DNA from: Pseudoalteromonas fuliginea
GTDB taxonomy: Bacteria; Pseudomonadota; Gammaproteobacteria; Enterobacterales; Alteromonadaceae
DNA length: 64,000 nt
Assembly: GCF_000690055.1 (NCBI RefSeq)
Contig: NZ_JJNZ01000043.1
Location: 1-64,000, forward strand
Direction of reading: 5' to 3'
Shown here: piece after piece, positions 38,446 through 50,763 of the stretch
Numbering within the stretch: the stretch's first letter is position 1
Layout of the letters: every line of letters begins with the position of its first letter
Translations under genes and position numbers: made by a program
The notes under the pieces: model-generated
What the model saw: the letters and a program-made list of their open reading frames with translations, nothing else
What the model was told of the DNA's origin: nothing
Databases searched by the model: none

Positions 38446-40707
38446 TTACGCTGGTGTTAAGCTACTCTCGTAATCAAACCGAATCTTCTTGTCTTTAACC
38501 GATACTTTAACCGTACCGCCATCAACAAGTTCACCAAACAGTATTTCGTTAGCTAATTGCTTTTTAAGCTCTTCTTGAATAACACGTGCCATTGGTCGTG
38601 CACCCATTGCTTTATCGTAGCCTTTATCTGCCAACCACTCACGTGCTTTAGACGTAAGCTCAAGGTTAACCGATTTTTTATCAAGCTGGGATTGCAGTTC
38701 CACAATAAATTTATCAACCACCATTAAAATAACTTCACGTTCAAGGTGATTAAACCAAATGATGTTATCTAAACGGTTTCTAAATTCTGGCGAGAATACT
38801 TTATTAATTTCGCCCATTGCATCATGCGTATGATCTTGCTCTGTAAAACCAATCGACTTGCGTGTGGTTTCTTGCACACCAGCGTTAGTTGTCATTACCA
38901 CAACTACATTTCTAAAATCGGCTTTACGACCGTTATTATCGGTTAACGTACCGTGATCCATTACCTGTAGTAGGATGTTATAAATGTCTGGATGCGCTTT
39001 TTCAATCTCATCTAAAAGTACAACTGCATGTGGGTTTTTAATAACAGCTTCTGTTAATAAACCGCCTTGCTCAAAGCCAACATATCCTGGTGGAGCACCA
39101 ATTAGCCGACTAATAGCATGGCGCTCTACATATTCAGACATATCAAAACGAATAAACTCAACACCCATGCATTTAGCAAGCTGTTTAGTGACTTCTGTTT
39201 TACCTACACCGGTAGGTCCTGCAAATAAGAACGAGCCAACTGGTTTTTCTTCGCTTGATAAACCAGAGCGAGATAAACGAATAGCTGATGTAAGCGCGTC
39301 AATAGATTGATCTTGCCCAAACACAAGCATTTTAAGATTACGGTCTAGGTTTTTAAGCGTTTCTTTATCTGTTGATGATACGCTTTGCGCTGGGATACGT
39401 GCCATTTTAGATATAATTAGTTCTATATCTGCCACGCCAATGGTTTTTTTACGTTTAGAGCTAGGTTGCAGGCGCTGACTTGCACCGGCTTCATCAATTA
39501 CATCAATTGCTTTATCTGGCAAGTGGCGTTCATTAATGTATTTAGCACTTAGCTCTGCTGCTGCTTTTAATGCTTTTTGAGTATAACGAATACCATGGTG
39601 CTCTTCGTAACGCTCTTTTAAGCCATTTAATATTTTGGTGGTATCGGCAACACTTGGTTCAAGCACATCTATTTTTTGAAAACGACGTACTAGTGCACGA
39701 TCTTTCTCAAAAATATTTTTATACTCATTGTAAGTTGTTGAACCCATACAACGTAACTTTCCACTTGAAAGCAGTGGTTTAAGCAAGTTTGATGCATCCA
39801 TAACGCCACCAGACGCTGCGCCGGCACCAATTATGGTATGTATTTCATCAATAAATAAAATAGACCCAGGCTGTGCTTGTAGCTCTTTTAATAAGCTTTT
39901 AAAGCGCTTTTCAAAATCGCCACGGTATTTAGTACCCGCAAGCAATGCCCCCATATCTAGCGAGTACACAACTGCATCTGCAATTACTTCTGGTACTTGC
40001 TCGTTAACAATACGATACGCTAAGCCTTCGGCAATTGCTGTCTTACCAACACCTGCTTCACCAACTAGTAATGGGTTGTTCTTTTTGCGACGACACAATA
40101 CTTGTACCGTGCGCTCTACTTCGCTGTCACGTCCAATCAAAGGGTCTATATTGCCTTCACGTGCTTGAACGTTTAAGTTGGTTGTAAAGCTGTCTAGCTT
40201 GCTTGCTTCTTCATTTTGTACTTCTTGCACTTCTTCATGAATATCATCGGTGTCATCCCCTAACTCATCATCGGCTTTAGAAATACCGTGTGAAATAAAG
40301 TTAACAATATCTAAACGCGATACATCTTGCTTTTTAAGTAAATAAACAGCTTGGCTCTCTTGCTCAGAAAAAATAGCAACTAGCACGTTTACGCCAGTAA
40401 CTTCATTTTTACCTGACGATTGCACATGAAACACCGCACGCTGTAATACACGCTGAAAACCAAGCGTTGGCTGAGTTTCACGTTCTTCTTCTAGATCTGG
40501 GATGACGGGTGTTGTTTCGTCAATAAATTCTAATAATTCGGTTTTTAAGCCAGAAAGATTAACACCGCACGCATTTAGGGCTTCTCCTGCTGAAGGATTA
40601 TCTAACAGCGCAAGTAAAAGGTGCTCTACGGTCATAAACTCATGACGGCGAGTGCGCGCTTCACGAAACGCGGCATTTAATGTGAGTTCTAAGTCTTTGT
40701 TTAGCAT
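38446..40707 (-). CDS. clpA: ATP-dependent Clp protease ATP-binding subunit ClpA
   Basis: ClpA is the hexameric unfoldase that feeds ClpP. The 753-residue protein has the N-domain that docks ClpS (about 1-145), an acidic linker, the first AAA+ module (Walker A GEAGVGKTA) and the second (GPTGVGKTE), followed by the D2 small domain. The ATG at 40707 has AAGGGG 6 nt upstream; an in-frame TTG at 40713 is less likely. It follows clpS by 68 bp. Confidence 0.97.
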   Translation of the reverse strand: MLNKDLELTLNAAFREARTRRHEFMTVEHLLLALLDNPSAGEALNACGVNLSGLKTELLEFIDETTPVIPDLEEERETQPTLGFQRVLQRAVFHVQSSGKNEVTGVNVLVAIFSEQESQAVYLLKKQDVSRLDIVNFISHGISKADDELGDDTDDIHEEVQEVQNEEASKLDSFTTNLNVQAREGNIDPLIGRDSEVERTVQVLCRRKKNNPLLVGEAGVGKTAIAEGLAYRIVNEQVPEVIADAVVYSLDMGALLAGTKYRGDFEKRFKSLLKELQAQPGSILFIDEIHTIIGAGAASGGVMDASNLLKPLLSSGKLRCMGSTTYNEYKNIFEKDRALVRRFQKIDVLEPSVADTTKILNGLKERYEEHHGIRYTQKALKAAAELSAKYINERHLPDKAIDVIDEAGASQRLQPSSKRKKTIGVADIELIISKMARIPAQSVSSTDKETLKNLDRNLKMLVFGQDQSIDALTSAIRLSRSGLSSEEKPVGSFLFAGPTGVGKTEVTKQLAKCMGVEFIRFDMSEYVERHAISRLIGAPPGYVGFEQGGLLTEAVIKNPHAVVLLDEIEKAHPDIYNILLQVMDHGTLTDNNGRKADFRNVVVVMTTNAGVQETTRKSIGFTEQDHTHDAMGEINKVFSPEFRNRLDNIIWFNHLEREVILMVVDKFIVELQSQLDKKSVNLELTSKAREWLADKGYDKAMGARPMARVIQEELKKQLANEILFGELVDGGTVKVSVKDKKIRFDYESSLTPA

Positions 40708-40775
40708 TGGCAACCCCTTACTGAGATAATAATTTATACCACAACAATCGGATGTTTGATCACCCTAATTGGTAT

Positions 40776-41093
40776 TTATTCCTGCTCACAACTACAAAGC
40801 AGTGGATGCTCGTTATCACGCGCGTAGCGGTTAACTTGTTCAACCTTAGTATGGGCTACATCGGCGCTGTAAACACCGCAAATACCCTTACCTTTTTCAT
40901 GAACCTGAAGCATCACGTCGGTTGCTCTATCGCTATCCATATTAAAAAACGTCGTTAAAACTTCTATTACAAAGTCCATCGGCGTGTAGTCGTCGTTATT
41001 TAAAACAACTTTATATTTTCGCGGTGGTTGTAGCTTTTGCTTTTCACTGTCGCGAACTGTGTCAATTACACCTGAATCTTTCATACCACTCAT
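40776..41093 (-). CDS. clpS: ClpS adaptor
   Basis: ClpS recognises N-degron residues and delivers substrates to ClpA. The 105 residues include the hallmark [20 protein letters not shown] and the ClpA-contacting stretch [12 protein letters not shown]. The N-terminal tail is flexible. A second ATG nine bases in (41084) may be the true start. Its position before clpA and next to cspD matches E. coli. Confidence 0.95.
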   Translation of the reverse strand: MSGMKDSGVIDTVRDSEKQKLQPPRKYKVVLNNDDYTPMDFVIEVLTTFFNMDSDRATDVMLQVHEKGKGICGVYSADVAHTKVEQVNRYARDNEHPLLCSCEQE

Positions 41094-41293
41094 AATTAAA
41101 TATAGTCTTGTCTTTGTAACTCAAGCAAACTTGAATAAAAAATAAATAAAATGTTAAAAAAATAACTCAAAACACTTGACTGGTTGGCTAAATAAACTAC
41201 AGTCAAACATAGATTGATTAAACCTTAATCAGTCTAGCAAATTATACGGTTTAGAATAACTAAATTAGTCAACTTATTGAAGGATGTAGAAGT

Positions 41294-41512
41294 ATGGCTT
41301 GCGGTAAAGTTAAATGGTTCAACAACGCCAAAGGTTTTGGTTTCATCGTAGAAGACGGCTGCGAGAATGATATTTTCGCTCATTACTCAACTATTGTAAT
41401 GGACGGATATAAAACACTTAAAGCTGGTCAAGATGTAACTTTCGAATTAGAACAAGGGCCTAAGGGCCTCCACGCTAAAAATATTGCCCCTGATGGCGAC
41501 ATTATAGAGTGA
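41294..41512 (+). CDS. cspD: Cold-shock-domain protein, CspD type
   Basis: The 72-residue OB-fold protein contains both RNP motifs (KGFGFI and DIFAHY). It is divergent from clpS, the position of cspD in E. coli, where CspD inhibits replication in starved cells. A good AGGATG-containing leader precedes the ATG. Confidence 0.88.
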   Translation: MACGKVKWFNNAKGFGFIVEDGCENDIFAHYSTIVMDGYKTLKAGQDVTFELEQGPKGLHAKNIAPDGDIIE

Positions 41513-44265
<2,753 letters not shown>

Positions 44266-44281
44266 ATATCGGTTTAAATTT

Positions 44282-44317
44282 AAAAGCCGCTTACTTGCAA
44301 AAGTAAGCGGCTTTTTT
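44282..44317 (+). terminator. Intrinsic terminator of icd
   Basis: AAAAGCCGCTTACTT pairs with AAGTAAGCGGCTTTTTT around a 4-nt loop, a 15-bp stem with a T-tract. Confidence 0.93.
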
Positions 44318-44336
44318 ATGTCTAAACTTTACAAAA

Positions 44337-44367
44337 AAAGGCCGCTATTTATAAAATAGCGGCCTTT
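44337..44367 (-). terminator. Terminator of the amidohydrolase operon
   Basis: AAAGGCCGCTATTT (44337-44350) pairs with AAATAGCGGCCTTT (up to 44367). On the minus strand it is followed by seven T. It is separated from the operon's last stop codon by the MITE-like element. Confidence 0.85.
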
Positions 44368-44411
44368 GAATAATTAAATTTATTTATTTAATTAATTAAT
44401 TATTTAGTATC

Positions 44412-44573
44412 ATACCAATTCGCTTAATTAAGTGATCAACTTTGAGGCAAGAAAATCTTGTCGATAACAAGGCAAAAATTTCGTTATTTAGTTGCTCTAT
44501 ATCAGAAATTTTTAACGCAGTTACCGTCAGATTTAATCCCTCAAATTGATTAAGTATTATTGCGGGTTGGTAT
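44412..44573. mobile_element. MITE-like element, 162 bp, with imperfect terminal inverted repeats
   Basis: The ends are ATACCAATTCGCTTAATTAA at 44412 and, on the other strand, ATACCAACCCGCAATAATAC reading from 44573. The inverted similarity continues for about 36 bp to TTTGAGG on both sides. I have the impression of seeing this sequence type often in Pseudoalteromonas intergenic regions. It codes for nothing itself, but its right end forms the last codons and stop of the neighbouring amidohydrolase. Confidence 0.65.
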
Positions 44574-45804
44574 AAGCACGTGGCATTTTTGAATCTGTCG
44601 TATAGCGGTCACGAAGTTTATCTTGACGAGATTGTGTAGATACCTCAACCCCATTGATAAACATTTTGCTCACATGACTGCTTAGTTCAAACGGGTCATT
44701 ACTCCACATTACTACATCAGCGGCTTTACCAACTTCAAGGCTACCTGCATTAATACCAAATACATCAGCAACGTTTGATGTAACCGCTTTTAACGCACCT
44801 TCTTGGCTCATACCGTACGACACAGCATTACCAGCATCAAAACGTAGCTGATAAATGTTGTGGCTTGCATCGCCGCCTACTGTTAGTAATACTTTAACGC
44901 CCGCTTTTTCAAGCACACTAGCATTATCTAAACTCGCATGAAGCGAATCAAAGCTTCCTGGTAAGCTATCCATTGCACTAATGATCACTGGGATATTTGC
45001 TTTAGCAACGCGCTCTTTAACTACAACAGCATCTTGCGCACCGTTAAGCACTAAATTAATGCCAAATTGCTCTTTTACTTTAATGAGCTCAATAATATCA
45101 GCCGCACGTGATACGCCAACCACTAATGGCATTTCGCCAGTGAGTACTTTTGCCATGACTTTATCTTCAGTACTTGGTTTGTCATCATCTTTTTTGGCTT
45201 TTTTACCAGCTTTAGTTTTGTGCTCATCAAGCTTATTAATCAGTGTTTGCAAAGTAAAAGCACGAGAGCCTTTGCTGCGCTCACCTAAGTAAACAATTAA
45301 AGCGGCCTGTTTTTGTATGTCGCTGTCAAAACTACCACTTAAATCAACAACACTCGCAAGGCCTGAAAAAATGCTATCGCCGCCATGTGGAGTAATTACA
45401 TCGCGTGTTACGCCGCCTTTACGAGCATAAGGCACTAAGCTTGAATGAGCGTTGTAAGCCAAGCTTACGTCAAAATCGATACCGGCTTTATCCTCGCCTG
45501 CATCGCGCGAGCCCGCAACTGCACTTACTTCAACTAAACCAAGTTGGTTAATACTTGCAATAAAGCCAGGGGTTACAATTTGACCTTTTGCATCAATAAC
45601 CTTATCGGCTTTCACTTCAGTTGGGTTAATCGCGGTGATTTTACCATCTGTCATTACAATGCTTGCCGCTTCTAATACACCTTGATCAGATGACGTATGT
45701 AATGTTGCATTAATAATTGCTAGCGATTGTGCGCTTACAGCACCAGATGCTAATAATCCTGCAGCAACCAGAGAAAGCGAAAACGAACGTGATAAATTTT
45801 TCAT
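44557..45804 (-). CDS. Exported amidohydrolase-family protein lacking the HxH metal motif
   Basis: The 415-residue protein has a signal peptide (cleavage near ALS/AQS, about residue 25) and the composite-domain amidohydrolase fold: an N-terminal beta region with VIDAKGQIVTPGFI and a C-terminal NAGSLEVGKAADVVMWSNDP. Where active relatives have a HxH zinc pair after the TPG turn, it has FIASINQLG, so it may be catalytically impaired. It lies 12 bp after the second amidohydrolase gene with AAGGAG ahead of its ATG, so they form an operon and perhaps a complex. The C-terminal YTNPQ is encoded by a MITE-like element end. Confidence 0.8.
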   Translation of the reverse strand: MKNLSRSFSLSLVAAGLLASGAVSAQSLAIINATLHTSSDQGVLEAASIVMTDGKITAINPTEVKADKVIDAKGQIVTPGFIASINQLGLVEVSAVAGSRDAGEDKAGIDFDVSLAYNAHSSLVPYARKGGVTRDVITPHGGDSIFSGLASVVDLSGSFDSDIQKQAALIVYLGERSKGSRAFTLQTLINKLDEHKTKAGKKAKKDDDKPSTEDKVMAKVLTGEMPLVVGVSRAADIIELIKVKEQFGINLVLNGAQDAVVVKERVAKANIPVIISAMDSLPGSFDSLHASLDNASVLEKAGVKVLLTVGGDASHNIYQLRFDAGNAVSYGMSQEGALKAVTSNVADVFGINAGSLEVGKAADVVMWSNDPFELSSHVSKMFINGVEVSTQSRQDKLRDRYTTDSKMPRAYTNPQ

Positions 45805-45816
45805 TCTGGGTGCTCC

Positions 45817-47199
45817 TTATTGTTGACCTAACATAAAATCACTTACTGCTTGATACGCGCTGTCGTTTCTATCGTAAACTTTTGCACCATCAACAAACAC
45901 TTGTTCAGCTTTAGCATAAACACTAAATGGGCTTTGATTCCAAATAACAACATCGCCCTGCTTACCGGCTTCTAGTGAACCTGTTTTGTCATCAATACCT
46001 AACGATTTAGCAGCGTTAGACGTGATCCATTTAATAGCGTGTTGCTCAGAAATATCAAAACCATTTTCGTTAGCGCGGTACATAACCTTGCCCGCTTCTT
46101 GGTTTAAACGCTGAATAGTAGTATCTGAATCTGAGTGAACAACTGCACACGAGTTTTTAACCGCATCAACAATAGCCACGTTTTCTTGTACCATATCGTA
46201 GGCTTCCATTTTAAAGCCCCACCAGTCTGGCCAAAGTGCAGCACACGAACCATTTTGGGCAAGTAAGTCAGCAATTTTATATGCTTCTACACCGTGATGA
46301 AAAGTACCTGCGTGGTAACCAAATTCTTTTGACAGGTCAATCATCATTGCCATTTCTTCAGCTTTATAACAATGATTATGAATCATCACTTCGCCTTCAA
46401 GCACACCGCGTAGCGTATCGTGTTTAATATCACGTACTGGTGCTTCTGGGTTTAAACCTGCCGCGTAATCGGCATCGTACTTATCCCATGCACGTTTGTA
46501 TTCAGCAGCCTCAGCCCATGCCATACGGTAACCAGCCATATTACCCATACGAGTTGAAGGCAGCACGCCTTTGCGACCATAAACACGTTTAGGGTTTTCA
46601 CCACATGCCATTTTTAAACCATACGGCGCGCCAGGAAATTTCATGCCTTGCATAGTGTGTGCAGGTACATTTTTAAGCGTAACACCGCGACCACCAAATA
46701 AGTTAGCTGAGCCTGGTAAAATTTGCAGAGAAGTAATGCCGCCTTCGCGGGCGCGGTTAAAGCCTGGATCTTGTGGCCAGACAGAATGCTCAACCCACAC
46801 TTCTGCAGTGTTAGGGCTGGTCATTTCGTTACCATCTTGATGCGACTCAACCGACGGGCTTGGGTATGCGCCTAAATGTGAATGTACGTCAATAATACCC
46901 GGTGTTACCCATTTGCCTTGTGCATCAATTGTAATATCAGCAGTGGCTGTTAAGTCTTTACCGACTTGTTGTACTTTGCCGTCAACAAGTAATACATCTG
47001 TTTCATCTAAACGCTCACCAGTACCTGTTAAAACGGTGGCATTGGTAATTAATGTGCTAGATGTAGAAACTGGCTGATAAGTACTTGGGTAAGGGTTTTT
47101 GTTAATTGTTATTTTATCGTCTTGCGGGCCGTTTTCTTGGCAACCTACAAGTGCAGCAGCTAAGCCCACTGCTAATAAAGAAGGTGCAAATTTTTGCAT
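45817..47199 (-). CDS. Amidohydrolase-family lipoprotein
   Basis: The 460-residue protein has a lipoprotein signal with lipobox LVGC (cysteine 20) and a metal-dependent amidohydrolase fold. IDVHSHLG supplies the first two metal ligands, with later histidines in NHCYKAEE, FHHGVEAY and VVHSDSD. The C-terminal NKTGSLEAGKQGDVVIWNQ-like stretch is typical of imidazolonepropionase/dihydroorotase relatives. It probably acts in the periplasm on an unknown amide, possibly a dipeptide. It is the first gene of a two-gene operon with AGGAG upstream. Confidence 0.82.
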   Translation of the reverse strand: MQKFAPSLLAVGLAAALVGCQENGPQDDKITINKNPYPSTYQPVSTSSTLITNATVLTGTGERLDETDVLLVDGKVQQVGKDLTATADITIDAQGKWVTPGIIDVHSHLGAYPSPSVESHQDGNEMTSPNTAEVWVEHSVWPQDPGFNRAREGGITSLQILPGSANLFGGRGVTLKNVPAHTMQGMKFPGAPYGLKMACGENPKRVYGRKGVLPSTRMGNMAGYRMAWAEAAEYKRAWDKYDADYAAGLNPEAPVRDIKHDTLRGVLEGEVMIHNHCYKAEEMAMMIDLSKEFGYHAGTFHHGVEAYKIADLLAQNGSCAALWPDWWGFKMEAYDMVQENVAIVDAVKNSCAVVHSDSDTTIQRLNQEAGKVMYRANENGFDISEQHAIKWITSNAAKSLGIDDKTGSLEAGKQGDVVIWNQSPFSVYAKAEQVFVDGAKVYDRNDSAYQAVSDFMLGQQ

Positions 47200-47299
47200 G
47201 TTGTTTGGATCTCCTGTTTTTTTGCTACTTTAGCGAAAGCTAAGGAATAAAGCCAAAAAAACAGGTGAAAACGCAGTTAATTAAGATGAATATCTGTAA

Positions 47300-48085
47300 T
47301 TATTTCTTTATATAATTGTTATACAACTTTTCAAGCGCACCTTCGGTGGTAAGCGAGGGGTCTTTGCTTATAAAGTGCTTTACCGTACGCGTCACAAAAT
47401 CAGAGTTTTGCTTATGTAGCTTTGAAAAATCTTTAATAAGTGTATTACCGTCTTTAGCTGCAGTTACTTTGTCATGACGGTGACGATACTGGCTCAATGC
47501 TTTATTAAAATCACCTTGGTAGTCTTCAACCAAAATTTTATAAAAGTCACTTTTTTGTACGTTTAAATCATTAATGCAGTAATTTAGCGCTTCTTTAAAG
47601 TCGGTAAATATCATGCCCTCTACATCAAACTCTTTCGTTTTTTCACGCACAGCTACTTTGGCATCTTCTGTGGCATAGCTAAAACCCGTAAAGGCTAAAC
47701 GCTCAGCGGCTTCTTTTCCTAATTTCATACCCGCTTGAATACTATGGGCAAACTCGTCGCTCATGTCGCCAAGTTCGCTTTCTTCCCACATGTTATAAAC
47801 GCGCAGTGGTTTAGCATATTTATTTGAGAGCTTTTTTTTAAGCTTGGTAAAACGCTCATCAATCGTCATCAGTCTTTCGTTATGTAAAAGTGCATGACAC
47901 TCATAACACGCAGGGATAGAGATAAAGTCAGCCTCTTCACCTAAATCAACAATGCTTTGTAGCATATGCAATGGTGGACAATGGTCGCGCTCTGTTGCTT
48001 CACAACCACAATAAAAACACTGGTTAAAATGCTGCTGATCGCAAGCGTATGCTTGCTGATAATAACTGGCTAACGTTTTGCTCAC
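47300..48085 (-). CDS. Protein with HNH-like CxxC zinc-finger region, unknown function
   Basis: The N-terminal 70 residues contain CFYCGCEATERDHCPP, then ACYECHALLHNERL. This CxxC, DH and CxxC spacing resembles an HNH-type zinc-binding core. The remaining 190 residues are helical and charged, with no signal peptide or membrane helix. Whether it cleaves nucleic acid is unknown, and no toxin, antitoxin or restriction partner is adjacent. It stands alone with its own upstream region. Confidence 0.6.
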   Translation of the reverse strand: MSKTLASYYQQAYACDQQHFNQCFYCGCEATERDHCPPLHMLQSIVDLGEEADFISIPACYECHALLHNERLMTIDERFTKLKKKLSNKYAKPLRVYNMWEESELGDMSDEFAHSIQAGMKLGKEAAERLAFTGFSYATEDAKVAVREKTKEFDVEGMIFTDFKEALNYCINDLNVQKSDFYKILVEDYQGDFNKALSQYRHRHDKVTAAKDGNTLIKDFSKLHKQNSDFVTRTVKHFISKDPSLTTEGALEKLYNNYIKK

Positions 48086-48335
48086 CGTTGCTCCTAAAAA
48101 AACACGACTAAATTATGGGGGCGATAATAACAGCCTGAAAAAATAAATCAGCTGTAATAAAAAAATTTATATAAGTGTGTCAAAAAACATACTTAAATTG
48201 CTATTAATTCATACATCTAATTATAAGTGTGTATTAATCACATACTTGCTTACAGCTTGTTGCATTTGGTTAACAGCTTTTTTATTCAATTCGTTTAATA
48301 CTTACCCTGCACCCGCAAATAATGAGGAATAAATT

Positions 48336-48695
48336 ATGAACATATTAAAAGCAACTTTATATACTGGCTTAGTATTAAGCGCGGCACTTATTACAACGCC
48401 AACTTTAGCAGCAAAATTTGTTGCTGCTGATACAAGCCCAGGTACACAGGCTTGTATGGCTGTTGCGTCTAATAAAGCCTATAAATTGCGTGCAACACTG
48501 CGTGATTTACGTACCAGTAAAGCCGCCATCAACAAACTGCAATGTAATAACTTACCAATAACAGAATTTGTATCACTTTATAATTTAGATAAAAGCGCTA
48601 ATTATCTAAATATTGAAGCGACAACACGCACATCAATTAAAGATTTAGCCAAAGTAAACATGCCTACAGTAACTATTATTACAAGCCCTAAATAA
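48336..48695 (+). CDS. Small exported protein (DUF3718-like)
   Basis: The 119-residue protein has a signal peptide cleaved near residue 25 (TLA/AKF). The mature part starts KFVAADTSPGTQACMAVAS and contains two cysteines that could pair. I recall similar small periplasmic proteins in Alteromonadales under DUF3718, but I cannot confirm the match. AGGA lies upstream of the ATG and a hairpin follows the stop. Confidence 0.6.
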   Translation: MNILKATLYTGLVLSAALITTPTLAAKFVAADTSPGTQACMAVASNKAYKLRATLRDLRTSKAAINKLQCNNLPITEFVSLYNLDKSANYLNIEATTRTSIKDLAKVNMPTVTIITSPK

Positions 48696-48711
48696 ATGGC
48701 AGCTAAAAAGC

Positions 48712-48744
48712 AATTAAGCAGGCTGTTAAACCGCTTGCTTAATT
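48712..48744. terminator. Hairpin between convergent genes
   Basis: AATTAAGCA (48712-48720) and TGCTTAATT (48736-48744) form a 9-bp stem between the small exported protein and the DUF445 gene, with T-rich sequence after it on the plus strand. Confidence 0.6.
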
Positions 48745-48753
48745 CATTTTAAG

Positions 48754-49446
48754 TTAGATAATCACCGCTATTAAGCCAAATAAACCACCAAATACACCGC
48801 CCCACACAACAAGCCAGCCTAGGTGCTCGCGGATCATAGTTTGAATAATCTCTTTCACCATCTTAGGGGTAAGCTCATCTAAGCGCTCATCAACTAGTTT
48901 AAGCACTGTTTTATATAAACTCTCTGCGCTGTTACCTTGTGAAAGTGTTTGGGTTACTAATGCTTTAAAATCGTCAGTTTGAGAGATCTCACCAAGCGAC
49001 AGTTGCATTTTTTCAATAAACTTTTCACGCATTGGCTCTATTGCCGCTGTACCGCCAAACATTCCTAGCATACTGCCAAACTGAGATTGCTCTATTACTT
49101 CTAACAAATTGTCAAAAGCAGGGTTTAAATCAACATTGCTAATTATTGGCTCAAAGTCGATATTTGGCTGTGCTTTATTTAGTAAATTATTAATTTTTTG
49201 CTCTGAAAAAAACTCCGTTAATATTAAGTTTCTTATGGCCACTTTAAAACTTTCAAATTTAAGTGCTATAACGCCTGAGCCATATAAAAACGGAACCTTT
49301 TCGAATAACATATGAATAGCCAATAAATTAGTTACCGCACCAGAAAGTGCAAATAAACCAACAGATAGCACAATTGCTTGGTTAAACACAAAACCTACAA
49401 CAACACATAAACCTGCTAGCGAATTGGTTATTAAACTTTTGTTCAT
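48754..49446 (-). CDS. DUF445-family membrane protein
   Basis: The 230-residue protein has two N-terminal hydrophobic segments with the conserved ALSGAVTNLLAIHMLFEKVP, a helical middle and a C-terminal membrane helix (GWLVVWGGVFGGLFGLIAVI). This layout fits DUF445/YheB-type proteins, whose function is unknown. GGAG lies 5 nt before the ATG. No operon partner is visible. Confidence 0.75.
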   Translation of the reverse strand: MNKSLITNSLAGLCVVVGFVFNQAIVLSVGLFALSGAVTNLLAIHMLFEKVPFLYGSGVIALKFESFKVAIRNLILTEFFSEQKINNLLNKAQPNIDFEPIISNVDLNPAFDNLLEVIEQSQFGSMLGMFGGTAAIEPMREKFIEKMQLSLGEISQTDDFKALVTQTLSQGNSAESLYKTVLKLVDERLDELTPKMVKEIIQTMIREHLGWLVVWGGVFGGLFGLIAVII

Positions 49447-49570
49447 TCTTACTCCATTACAGTAAATGTAGTTTTATGCAATATAGCCGTTAATTTTACA
49501 ACGTTTAGATTGTTAAATTAATTCCTTTTTGCCATAGTTTAACTATCTGTTTAAAAGGTGAGCAATTGTT

Positions 49571-50443
49571 ATGTGGAAAACAGTAAACGAGCACATCAGC
49601 CAAGCTATTCATTATGATTTTAAACACACCCACAAACGCCAACTACAAAGTTCCAGCTCCGATAAACTATTTCATTTAAGTAACGGTACACAAAACTACT
49701 TAGTAAAAGTAGCATTAAAAAATGAACTCGAACGTTTTGAAAGTGAAGCTATCGGTTTAGAACTTTTAGCACAAAATAGTGTATTTATGGTGCCCGATTG
49801 CATTGTAACAGGTGCAAACATAGAATTTTCGTTTATCGTTTTAGAATGGCTAGTACTTGATAAACAACCTCATGATACGTGGTCTGCTATGGGTAAAAAC
49901 TTGGCTAAAATGCACACCATACATGAACAGGCTATGTTTGGTTTTGATGTAGACAATTATTTAGCTACAACCATACAACCTAACCGCTGGCATAAAAAAT
50001 GGGACGTATTTTATGCCGAAGAACGTATCGGCTGGCAATTACAGTTACTCGCTGAAAAAGGCATTAACTTTGTTGAACCCGAACGCTTAATAAATACGAT
50101 AAAAGAACAACTCCATAGCCATCAAGTAAAGCCATCATTACTGCACGGTGATTTTTGGCGCGGAAACATGGGGTTTATCAATATGCTTCCAACCGTATTT
50201 AATCCAGCTTGTTATTATGGTGATCGGGAAGTTGATATTGCGATGAGCGAGTTGTTTGCCCCGCTCCCTGAAAATTTTTATACTGCCTACAATCAGCAAT
50301 ATCCGCTTTCGCAAAACTATCAAAAACGAAAATTGATTTATCAATTATACCCAATTTTAAATCACGCTAACATTTTTGCTGGACACTATCTCACTGAAGC
50401 AAAACAACATATAGAAATGCTCACAGCAACCAATGTAAAATAA
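49571..50443 (+). CDS. Fructosamine kinase/YniA-like protein kinase-fold enzyme
   Basis: The 290-residue protein has the aminoglycoside phosphotransferase/fructosamine-3-kinase fold. The N-lobe lysine is in NYLVKVA and a glutamate follows in FESEAIGLELL. The catalytic loop is LLHGDFWRGN (H192, D194, N199), and a later DREVD supplies the metal-binding acid. Bacterial members are thought to phosphorylate ketosamines for deglycation, and E. coli YniA is a close relative. It appears monocistronic. Confidence 0.82.
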   Translation: MWKTVNEHISQAIHYDFKHTHKRQLQSSSSDKLFHLSNGTQNYLVKVALKNELERFESEAIGLELLAQNSVFMVPDCIVTGANIEFSFIVLEWLVLDKQPHDTWSAMGKNLAKMHTIHEQAMFGFDVDNYLATTIQPNRWHKKWDVFYAEERIGWQLQLLAEKGINFVEPERLINTIKEQLHSHQVKPSLLHGDFWRGNMGFINMLPTVFNPACYYGDREVDIAMSELFAPLPENFYTAYNQQYPLSQNYQKRKLIYQLYPILNHANIFAGHYLTEAKQHIEMLTATNVK

Positions 50444-50558
50444 GTGTCACAATCCTCCAGACCGACTATATTTAGTAAAGTAAGGAGTTCAGCTTTGATC
50501 CATTAAGTTTTTGCTAGAGTTATTTGCAACCACTTAATTATTTATAACTGGAGTGATT

Positions 50559-50762
50559 ATGAAAGACTTTTTGTCACAACGAATCGCCTGCCCACATTGC
50601 GGACACCACATTCATTTAGACTTAGATGCAAGTATGGGCGATCAAGATTATATAGAAGACTGTGCAGCCTGCTGTAACCCAATTCATTTAAACATGCATA
50701 TAGACTATGCTAACAATAAATTAGAGCTACACGTAGACAGCGACGACGAACAAATATTTTAA
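50559..50762 (+). CDS. CPxCG-type cysteine-rich small protein
   Basis: The 67-residue protein has two CxxC pairs, CPHCG near the N-terminus and CAACC mid-protein, probably binding one zinc, and an acidic C-terminus. It belongs to a group of conserved small zinc-ribbon proteins without known function. GGAG lies 5 nt before the ATG at 50559; a GTG at 50553 is also in frame. Confidence 0.75.
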   Translation: MKDFLSQRIACPHCGHHIHLDLDASMGDQDYIEDCAACCNPIHLNMHIDYANNKLELHVDSDDEQIF

Positions 50763-50763
50763 T

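Noticed and set aside
38984..40168. Antisense ORFs over clpA
   Set aside because: They are shadow frames of a conserved AAA+ gene, without start signals.
47300..48085. Restriction endonuclease or toxin call for the HNH-like protein
   Set aside because: Only the CxxC/DH pattern supports it, with no methyltransferase, antitoxin or mobile context.
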